Shown piece after piece: positions 57,556 through 64,000 of a stretch of DNA of 64,000 bases. The notes beneath the pieces are model-generated. The model was not told the DNA's origin. It worked only from the letters and a program-made list of their open reading frames with translations, and did not search any database. The position numbers and the translations under genes are program-made. Origin of the DNA: Phycisphaerales bacterium (lineage in GTDB: Bacteria > Planctomycetota > Phycisphaerae > UBA1845); assembly GCA_020852275.1 (NCBI GenBank), contig JADZBE010000004.1:186001-250000 (forward strand), read 5' to 3'. Every line of letters starts with the position of its first letter. Position 1 is the stretch's first letter.

Positions 57556-58386
57556 ATGAGTCTTGCCGGACAATGCTACTACCGCACATGTCGGACACGC
57601 CCCGGGCGCGGCGTGGCCCGCGCGACCGTGGCGACGCTGCGCCGGCTGGGCATGTTCCGGGCGTTCAAGCTGCCGCTCGACGCGCTGGCGCTGCCGCACT
57701 CCGCTGCACGAAGCCTGATGACGCTCTGGTCGCGCATTCACTGGATGGGCGGCGACGGCATGATGCCTCCTGAGCAGATGCTCGCGCTGTATCGGCTCGC
57801 GGCAAGCTGGCCCGGCGACGGCGACATCGTGGAGCTTGGGGCATGGACGGGGCTGACGACGTGCTACCTTGCGGCGGCGGCGAAGGCTCGGGGCAGCGGT
57901 CATGTTTACGCGGTGGACACTTTCGCCGGCACGATGGAAGGCAGCCAAAACTACGCGGCGGTGGCGCGGTACGGCGGCTCCACCTGGGCGACTTTTCGCA
58001 AGCGCGTGCGCACGGCGGGGCTGGCGGATCGCATCACGGCGCTGGTGGGCGATACGGCGGAGCAGGCATCCGCGTATCCCGGGCGGCCGATCCGCCTGCT
58101 GTTCATCGACGCGGACCATTCCTACGGGGGCGTGCGCCGCGATTATCACGCGTGGCTCCCGCACGTCGCGCCCGGTGGGCTGATCGCGTTTCATGACTAC
58201 GCAATGCCCGAGGCGGGTGTCCGCCGGTTTGTGGATGAACTCGTCGAGCGACAGGAAAGCTGCGAAGCCACTCCCGGGCGGGTTCACGAGAACATCTTCG
58301 CCGTCGCGCGACGGCTTTCCGACGTTTCACTGCCTCCGCACGACGCCGAGACCCGCGAGGAAGCGCATGAAGCCATCCTCTGCTGA
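57556..58386 (+). CDS. Class I SAM-dependent methyltransferase (Methyltransf_24-like)
   Basis: A 276-residue protein with the pattern VELGAWTGLTTCYLAAAA (motif I), VYAVDTFAGTMEG (strand 2), and LLFIDADHSYGGVRRDYHAW (motif IV), typical of class-24 methyltransferases that act on sugars or lipids. It follows the previous methyltransferase by nine bases and overlaps the next gene by 20 bases, so all three are co-transcribed. Confidence 0.85.
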   Translation: MSLAGQCYYRTCRTRPGRGVARATVATLRRLGMFRAFKLPLDALALPHSAARSLMTLWSRIHWMGGDGMMPPEQMLALYRLAASWPGDGDIVELGAWTGLTTCYLAAAAKARGSGHVYAVDTFAGTMEGSQNYAAVARYGGSTWATFRKRVRTAGLADRITALVGDTAEQASAYPGRPIRLLFIDADHSYGGVRRDYHAWLPHVAPGGLIAFHDYAMPEAGVRRFVDELVERQESCEATPGRVHENIFAVARRLSDVSLPPHDAETREEAHEAILC

Positions 58387-59539
58387 CGGGCCGCTGACGA
58401 TCACCTGGCTGGTCAAGCGATTCTGGCCGGAAGTCGGCGGCGTCGAGAAGTACGTGCTCGAAGTGGGACGCGAGCTGGCGGAGATGGGGCACAGCGTTCG
58501 CGTCGTGGCCGGCGACCCGACGGGATCGCACGCACGACATGAGCGCCACGCCGGGCTGAGCATTCACCGTTATCCCAGCCGCCGGTCGCCGTGGCGCGCG
58601 GCGTGGGGGCTGCGAGCGCTGACGCCGCTCTTTCGCCAGGCGGACGTCGTTCACATCAGCGACGTGGAGATGTTCGAGCGCTACGAAGCCGTGCTCTCCC
58701 GCGGCGTCGGCGCGAGACCGGTTTTCCTGACGCGACACGGCATGGGCTTGGGCGAGCCGGTTTCGCAGGAGGATCGGGAGCGCCATCGCCGCGCGCGGGC
58801 AGTCGTCGCGGGCCTGCTCGATGATGGCATGTTCATTCAGCGCCGTTACGGTCAGACGCCGGACCGCGTGCCGGATCCCGGCTTGCGGCCCGTGGCGGAT
58901 GAGATCATTCACCGCCCGCCGCCCGCAGAGCCCAGCGCGGTGTTCATCGGGCGGCTGGAGCCGGACAGCGGCATCGACCTCTACCTCGACGCCCTGGCGC
59001 GCCTGCGGGACCGCCACGGCACAATCCTCCCGCTTGGGGTTTACGGCGACGGATCGCTCAAGCCGCGGCTGATCGAGCGGGCGATGCGCGAGCGTCTGGA
59101 CGTGGCGTGGCGACCGCCGGCGCCGGATGCGCAGGATCGCCTGCTTGACGGAACCCTGGCGTTTGTCTCCGGGCGCATGGCGATTTTCGAGGCGATGGCG
59201 CGCCGCAGACCGGTGGTGGCGGCTTACGTGGATCCGCTCAAGCGCGACTACGTATGCGGCGAGTGGTTCAGCCGCCACGTGTCGGCCGGCGCGAGCGGCG
59301 CGGACTTGGCGGATCGAGTGCTTCGGCTGTTGCGCGATGCGCGCCTGCGCGATCAGCAGGCGCAGGCGGCGTTCGAGGAAGTCCGCCGATTGAGCTGGCG
59401 GGCGACCGCGCTGCAATACCTGGCGGTCTGGCGGCAAGACGCGCAAGGGCAATCCGGGTCGCACGCGCGTCATGCAGGGAGCGCGGAAGGACTGCCTGCG
59501 GTCCGCGAGACTGAGCCGCAAGGCGTTGCCTGCCACTAG
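58367..59539 (+). CDS. GT4-type glycosyltransferase
   Basis: A 390-residue glycosyltransferase. The N-terminal half has FWPEVGGVEKYVLEVGRELAEM GHSVRVVAGD style motifs (FWPEVGG, LAEMGHSVRVV), the second half VFIGRLEPDSGIDLYLDALA and the nucleotide-sugar site around AIFEAMARRRPVVA. It uses a nucleotide-diphosphate sugar to extend a glycan, probably at the cytoplasmic face of the membrane. Starts at ATG 58367, overlapping the methyltransferase. Confidence 0.85.
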   Translation: MKPSSADGPLTITWLVKRFWPEVGGVEKYVLEVGRELAEMGHSVRVVAGDPTGSHARHERHAGLSIHRYPSRRSPWRAAWGLRALTPLFRQADVVHISDVEMFERYEAVLSRGVGARPVFLTRHGMGLGEPVSQEDRERHRRARAVVAGLLDDGMFIQRRYGQTPDRVPDPGLRPVADEIIHRPPPAEPSAVFIGRLEPDSGIDLYLDALARLRDRHGTILPLGVYGDGSLKPRLIERAMRERLDVAWRPPAPDAQDRLLDGTLAFVSGRMAIFEAMARRRPVVAAYVDPLKRDYVCGEWFSRHVSAGASGADLADRVLRLLRDARLRDQQAQAAFEEVRRLSWRATALQYLAVWRQDAQGQSGSHARHAGSAEGLPAVRETEPQGVACH

Positions 59540-59558
59540 ATTCGGGCTTGAGCCTGGC

Positions 59559-61457
59559 TCATGAACCCCCGCCCGCGGCGGAGGCGATCGTCTTCACCCC
59601 TTCGCTTTCAGGCTTGGAAGGTGAATCCAGCTTGATGCCCGGGCGCTGCGCGACGTGGTCCATGATCGAGCGCGGGATGCTGCGCAGGCTCTCGTAGTGC
59701 GCCGGGTACTCGATGCTGAGGTACGCCACGGAGGCGCTGCCCAGCAGAATGAACAGCCCGACGGCGATCGCCGTGGGCGCCAGCACGAGCCGTCGAACGA
59801 GATTGCGCCGGCGGTCGGCGGTGGTCACTATGACGTCGATGGTCTCCAGGATGGACAGCCCGATGGATCGCGCGACCTGGTGCGAGTTGCGGAACACGTG
59901 GTCGATGACCTCGGCCATCACGACGCCGATGACGCCCGCGCAGGCGCCGATCAGCAGGGCGATGATCATCACCGTCTTGGTCTCCGGGGCGATCGGTTTG
60001 GATGAGCCTCGCGCCGGCTGGTCTTCGGTGAAGGTCACGGCGCGACCCTGCTCGTTGGCGGTGAGAATCGGCTCGATGCGCCCGAGCACGTCGCGGTAGC
60101 CGCCGCACTCCGCCGCGGCGAGGTCCACTTCGCTGGTGCAACGGGCGAAGGCCTCCTGTTTTTCCAGCATGTTGCTCTTGGCGTGGCGCAGCCCTTCGAT
60201 CTTGGCGTCCGTGGAGTCGCAGCGCGCCTGGATCTCCTGGAGCTGCTGGCGATACGATTCGATCTGGATCTTGACGCGGTCGTTTTCCTGCCGCCACTGG
60301 ACCAGCGTGGGGTCGTTGTCCTCCGGCAGCGTTGCGGGGGCCGGGTCAACCGACTCATTGGCCGCCGCTTCCTGGTCTTGGAGCCGCTGCGTCTGGAGTT
60401 TTTCCTCGAGGCGGGCGCGCTCGGAATTCAATTGCACGATCTGCGGATGCTCCTCGCGCATGCCGCGGTCGGTCTTCAGCTTGTCCATTTCCTCGACGAT
60501 GCGCTTGATCTCGTTGGCGATGCGGACCGCCTCGACGCTGAGCAGGACGCCGGACGTCAGCGAAGCGCCGCGATTGGCCGAGCCGGCGCCGATCCGGATG
60601 CGCATCTCCGTGGAGCGCAGCAGCTGCTCCTGCGCGCTCAAGTCGATTTCGAGCGTGCGCCTGGCCAGCTCGAATTCGCGCCGCTCCCGGGTCAGGTCCT
60701 CGATGCGCTCATTCAGCGAGCCGGGGTTGCGCGGGTCGATATAGGGGTTCTCCATCTGCAGGATGGAGAGGTCCTTTTGTGCCTGCGTCAAGCGCTGCGT
60801 GCCCTCGGCCAGCCGCGTAACGTACCAGCTTTTCTTGCTGTCCAGCAGCGCGCGGATGCGCTGCTGCGTGCGTTCGATGTAGGTGTTCTTCACCTGATCC
60901 ACGAGGCGGGCGCCGACGCTGGGATCCGGTCCGGTGTAACGCACTTCGATGAGGTCCAGGTGGGGCGTGCGCTCCTTGCCGGAAAGACTGATCGTCCCCG
61001 CCATCGCCCGCCCCATCGCCTCCAGTCGCGCCTGCGAGTCGGGCGTCGGCGCCCCGTTCTCGTCCCGCGTGATGTCCGGAACCAATCCCAGCTTGTCCAC
61101 AACCTCCGCCATCGCGTCGACGGCGACGATGTCGCGCTCCAGCGTCTGGCGGAAATAGGAGAACGAACCGGTTCCCTCCGTGGTCGGAAGGTCCATCAAC
61201 ACCGGGTCGTCGCGGCGCTCGAACCTCGTGCTGGCCGTGTACACCCGAGGGTAGTTCAAGCTGACGAGAAACACGCCCGCCGTGGCGATGCAGAACGGAA
61301 AGAAGCACACCCAGCGGCGCAGCGACAGGATCGCCAGCCCGTTGTGCATGAGCTTGCGCAGCTCGTGGAACGGGCGGTCCGGCGTGTCCGCCAACGGGAC
61401 GCTGCGCCCGTGCGGTTCCGCGTACACATGATTGGCGGAGCTGGACTTCTTCTTCAC
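59559..61457 (-). CDS. Wzz-like polysaccharide chain-length / co-polymerase protein
   Basis: A 632-residue membrane protein with the Wzz layout: an N-terminal helix (WVCFFPFCIATAGVFLVSL), a large periplasmic coiled-coil domain with long Gln/Glu/Arg heptads (ARLEEKLQTQRLQDQEAAANE; ENDRVKIQIESYRQQLQE), and C-terminal helices (TVMIIALLIGACAGVIGVVMAE; TAIAVGLFILLGSASVAYLS). It sets polysaccharide chain length or helps polymerisation and export. No tyrosine kinase domain is fused. GTG 61457 is chosen as the start (MKKKSSSANHVY), ATG 61349 is an alternative nearer the first helix. The last helices and tail (RSIMDHVAQRPGIKLD) are beyond the standard Wzz end. Confidence 0.82.
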   Translation of the reverse strand: MKKKSSSANHVYAEPHGRSVPLADTPDRPFHELRKLMHNGLAILSLRRWVCFFPFCIATAGVFLVSLNYPRVYTASTRFERRDDPVLMDLPTTEGTGSFSYFRQTLERDIVAVDAMAEVVDKLGLVPDITRDENGAPTPDSQARLEAMGRAMAGTISLSGKERTPHLDLIEVRYTGPDPSVGARLVDQVKNTYIERTQQRIRALLDSKKSWYVTRLAEGTQRLTQAQKDLSILQMENPYIDPRNPGSLNERIEDLTRERREFELARRTLEIDLSAQEQLLRSTEMRIRIGAGSANRGASLTSGVLLSVEAVRIANEIKRIVEEMDKLKTDRGMREEHPQIVQLNSERARLEEKLQTQRLQDQEAAANESVDPAPATLPEDNDPTLVQWRQENDRVKIQIESYRQQLQEIQARCDSTDAKIEGLRHAKSNMLEKQEAFARCTSEVDLAAAECGGYRDVLGRIEPILTANEQGRAVTFTEDQPARGSSKPIAPETKTVMIIALLIGACAGVIGVVMAEVIDHVFRNSHQVARSIGLSILETIDVIVTTADRRRNLVRRLVLAPTAIAVGLFILLGSASVAYLSIEYPAHYESLRSIPRSIMDHVAQRPGIKLDSPSKPESEGVKTIASAAGGGS

Positions 61458-61988
61458 GGAGTCGGCAATCCCTGCGCAGGCCGGGTTCGGCGTCTGGGTC
61501 CGGTCATCACCTGTGTTTTCGGACAGGGGGGCAGGCGTCTTAAGGTGATGGGAGGCCGCGGCGGAGAGTCGGGCAACGGTGGGTTGAACAAAGCCTTCTG
61601 GACGGGGGGTCATTCTTCCAAGGGGGCTTATCGGACGAGTGGGCGGGCGGGTGATGCGGCGGATGATATTCGCCCAACGGGGAAGTCGCTGATTACCCGG
61701 ATGGCGCTGCGTTTCCGGCTGGCGCGACTCGGCGGCTGCGCAGTCGCCAAGTCGTGGCGATCGGGCCATTCACGCGTGTTCGCGCTCCACGGATCTGGTG
61801 CCGCGGATTCGTGTCGCCCAACGCTTGCGCTGCCCGGCCCTCGCGCGACGCGCCGGTCGGGCGAACCACCGGTCAAGCGAGGCTTGGAACTCGGCTGCCC
61901 CGTGCGACGGCCGCGCACATGCCTCAACCGATGGACCGCCCGGCTGGTGCTCCGTAAAATCGCGGCAAGCACGGAGGATCGCTTCAGC

Positions 61989-63509
61989 ATGAGAACACGA
62001 CTCAACCACGATTGCGGACGTTCGCCGGCTTCGTCGCTGCACCTTCGTCGGAGTTTCGCAGGACGCCGGCGCGGCACGCTCGCATGGCTCGTTGGATTGG
62101 CGCTGGTGGGCGGCTGCACGCCGTCGCCGGGACCGGGCGATGATGCCCTGGCCGTTGAGGTCGGGGGCGGCGCGCAGCAGATCGCCGGCGAAGGGGACGC
62201 GATTACGCTCGCGGCGACGGCATCGGGCGGCGCCGCGCCCTACCTGTTCCGCTGGTCGCAGGAGAGCGGCGTGGATGCGCTCGCCGAGGACGCGAGCCTC
62301 ACGGAGGCGACCCTGACGACGCAGGCACTGGTCGAGCAGGGGGAGTATGCCTTTCGGATCGTGGTCACGGATGCCGAGGGCACGCGCGAGGAGGAGTGGG
62401 TGCTCATCCGCGTAGGACCGCCGGGCGCGTGCGACTCCGACTTCTGCGTGGCGATCGACGGGCCTGAGAGCGTCGATTTCGGCGATGAAGCGGACTTCTC
62501 CGCGTTTGTTTCCACGTTTGATGATGCCGTCATCACATGGTCGGTCTTCTCCGGGTCGGCCACCTTGTCGAGCGCCACGGGAGAGTCCACATCGTTCGAG
62601 GCGGATGCGCTGGATCGAATCGTGATTCAGGCTCAGGCTGTCGCAACGAGCGGTCAGGTGGCGACCGACACGCATTCGATCGAGGTCGTGCCCGCGCTGA
62701 CCGTCGAGGGACTTCACCTGTCACAGACGGATCGGCCCGTGAACATCCCCGTTTCCGCGGAGCCGCAGGATGCCGGCGTTGCCTTCGAGTGGTCGGTGGA
62801 GTCGGGCGATGCGGAGATCTCCGGCGAGACTACGGAGGAGGTGACGGTGACCCCGCGGCAGCCTGGCACGATCACGCTCCGTGTCTCCGCGACGGCGGCG
62901 GTGGAGGGTTCTTCGGAGCCGGTCACGGGGTCGCGCACGGTGTCCGTCGTAGCTGTCACCGATTTGGCACCTCAAGTCGTGATCGCCACCGATCTCGGCG
63001 ACATCACGCTGGAGTTGGACGCCGAGAAAGCGCCGCTTACGACGGCCAACTTCCTGCGCTACGTGGACGAAGGGTTCTACGACGGCGTCACCCTCCACCG
63101 ATACAGTTGCGAGCTGGATTTCCAGACGCTGGAGTGCCGCGAGCCGTTCGTCATTCAGGGGGGGGGGTACGAGATCACCGAGTCCGGTCTGACGCTCAAG
63201 GATCCCACGCACGATGCCGTGCAAGGGGAGCAGGACAACGGGCTGAGCAACACGGTGAACACGCTGTCGATGGCGCTGGCGGCGAACGATCCCGACTCGG
63301 CCACGACGCAATTCTTCTTCAACCTCAACCCCGACAACACGCGCCTCGACGGCGATTTCACGGCGTTCGGGAAAGTCGTCGCGGGAGCGGACGTGCTGGA
63401 CGCGATCATGGCGATGGAAACGCGGGAAGATCCGATCACGGGCGGTCGTCCCGAGCTTCTGGTTGAGCCGGTGGTGATGACGAGCGTCCGCCGCGCGGAG
63501 GGGAGTTGA
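61989..63509 (+). CDS. Lipoprotein with Ig/PKD-like repeats and cyclophilin-type peptidyl-prolyl isomerase
   Basis: A 506-residue protein. The N-terminus (GTLAWLVGLALVGGCTPSPG) is a lipobox signal. Residues about 45-320 contain two or three PKD/Ig-like beta domains (APYLFRWSQESGVDALAED; VAFEWSVESGDAEISG). The C-terminal ~175 residues are a cyclophilin fold: VVIATDLGDITLELDAEKAP, NFLRYVDEGFYDGVTLHRYS, FVIQGGGYE, TTQFFFNLNPDN, VVAGADVLDAIMAMETRE. It catalyses cis-trans proline isomerisation in exported proteins. An insert ECREPF disturbs the second catalytic strand. The longer frame upstream is antisense to the Wzz gene and not used. Confidence 0.88.
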   Translation: MRTRLNHDCGRSPASSLHLRRSFAGRRRGTLAWLVGLALVGGCTPSPGPGDDALAVEVGGGAQQIAGEGDAITLAATASGGAAPYLFRWSQESGVDALAEDASLTEATLTTQALVEQGEYAFRIVVTDAEGTREEEWVLIRVGPPGACDSDFCVAIDGPESVDFGDEADFSAFVSTFDDAVITWSVFSGSATLSSATGESTSFEADALDRIVIQAQAVATSGQVATDTHSIEVVPALTVEGLHLSQTDRPVNIPVSAEPQDAGVAFEWSVESGDAEISGETTEEVTVTPRQPGTITLRVSATAAVEGSSEPVTGSRTVSVVAVTDLAPQVVIATDLGDITLELDAEKAPLTTANFLRYVDEGFYDGVTLHRYSCELDFQTLECREPFVIQGGGYEITESGLTLKDPTHDAVQGEQDNGLSNTVNTLSMALAANDPDSATTQFFFNLNPDNTRLDGDFTAFGKVVAGADVLDAIMAMETREDPITGGRPELLVEPVVMTSVRRAEGS

Positions 63510-63577
63510 GCGGTTCCGCTGGCCGCCGAAGCGCTATCAGTCCGCGGTGAGAGGCGGCTCTCGAGAAAGGCGCCTCT

Positions 63578-63683
63578 CGTCAATCCCGCGCAGGCGGGAA
63601 TCCAGCCGATCGCCTGCGAGGCGGCACGAATCCAGCGGTTTTCCTCGGCGGACTGGGCCCCCGCCTGCGCGGGGGTGACGGGC
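63578..63683. repeat. Dispersed inverted repeat, CCCGC family
   Basis: GTCAATCCCGCGCAGGCGGG with inverted partner CCCGCCTGCGCGGGGGTGAC, about 60 bases apart with a degenerate third arm between. Same family as 5357-5428. Confidence 0.88.
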
Positions 63684-63864
63684 CTCGTTTCTGGTCTGGC
63701 GTTCCACCTCGGGCTGCGATCGCGAGGTCATCGGCGCAGCGCGGTCCGGCAGATCGCCCCGCAGCGAACCGTTCCCGATCTTGCATCGAGAGGATCAGCC
63801 GTAATTGCTGTTGTTACAGGCGGTTACGAGCATTCTGGCCAATGGGAGGTCAGGCCGCCTGGGT

Positions 63865-63920
63865 CTTTTGAAAAAAAAGATTGTGGGTCCCTTGACGCGC
63901 GGTTGAGGGCGCTTAGTATT
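63865..63920 (+). promoter_or_regulatory. Probable rRNA operon promoter
   Basis: An A-rich tract (CTTTTGAAAAAAAAGATTG, 63865-63883) resembles an UP element. A -35 box TTGACG is at 63892-63897 and a -10 box TAGTAT at 63914-63919 (16-base spacer). Its position, about 70 bases before the boxA-like leader, fits an rRNA promoter. Confidence 0.6.
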
Positions 63921-63978
63921 GCCGATCCACCTGCGGGACGACGGCGAGTGAAAAACGCAGTCGCGACGCGGGTGGAGA

Positions 63979-63993
63979 GGTTCTTTGACAATT
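63979..63993 (+). promoter_or_regulatory. boxA-like rRNA antitermination leader
   Basis: GGTTCTTTGACAATT matches the boxA element (TGCTCTTTAACAATTT) found in the leaders of rRNA operons upstream of 16S rRNA. The 16S gene itself would begin beyond the end of the window. Confidence 0.7.
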
Positions 63994-64000
63994 GAAGATG

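Noticed and set aside
60183..61988. Upstream extension of the cyclophilin lipoprotein frame
   Set aside because: It is antisense to the Wzz-like gene; the lipobox signal marks the real start at 61989.

Overview
The window is high-GC and looks like a chromosomal segment of a Planctomycetota bacterium; I cannot fix the class. The evidence is the gene content: two Ser/Thr kinases with sensor or TPR tails, two ECF-type sigma factors, an NPCBM-domain secreted protein, membrane proteins with the CPxCxY...RCPECG ribbon common in this phylum, an M14 peptidase with acidic calcium-type loops, a polyferredoxin-TPR protein, and very many short interspersed repeats between genes.

Layout. 1-6.5 kb: a kinase-TPR gene cut by the left edge, then on the minus strand a small ribbon membrane protein, glycine dehydrogenase subunit 1 (gcvPA) and a YhaM-like HD exonuclease. 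6.9-15.8 kb: an MFS-like transporter and a same-strand run of four exported proteins (coiled-coil, TPR-like, NPCBM, double-trypsin/double-PDZ protease). 16-19 kb: a methyltransferase, an ECF sigma/anti-sigma pair, and an RRM protein with a clear intrinsic terminator. 19.7-25.6 kb: an M14 carboxypeptidase and an N4-glycosylasparaginase-type hydrolase on the minus strand, then a promoter and a three-ORF cysteine-rich secreted locus. 26-30.5 kb: a polyferredoxin-TPR protein and a chorismate mutase-prephenate dehydratase-DAHP synthase fusion, followed by tRNA-Leu(UAA). 31-37.5 kb: three GT-C type membrane glycosyltransferases. 37.8-46.4 kb: a kinase with a C-terminal FG-GAP-like region, an ECF sigma factor with a tandem repeat in its linker, two lipoproteins, a rhamnose-isomerase-like enzyme, an M42 aminopeptidase and a nucleotidyltransferase-like protein. 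46.4-53 kb: an enlarged carB followed by an unstable accessory stretch with an antitoxin/PIN toxin pair, an FRG-domain protein, a carB 5' fragment and a pnkp remnant broken by a 20-bp tandem repeat. 53.3-63.5 kb: lipoproteins, a HEPN-like two-gene unit, two methyltransferases plus a glycosyltransferase, a Wzz-like chain-length protein and a cyclophilin lipoprotein. The last ~110 bases look like an rRNA operon promoter and boxA leader, so a 16S gene probably starts just beyond the window.

The most unusual signal is the repeats. Several families of palindromic or tandem short repeats sit between genes. Two of them also lie in frame inside carB, where they encode extra protein segments. A 36-bp repeat extends the linker of a sigma factor and a 20-bp repeat has destroyed pnkp. 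Product calls rest on motif recognition by eye; no searches were run.
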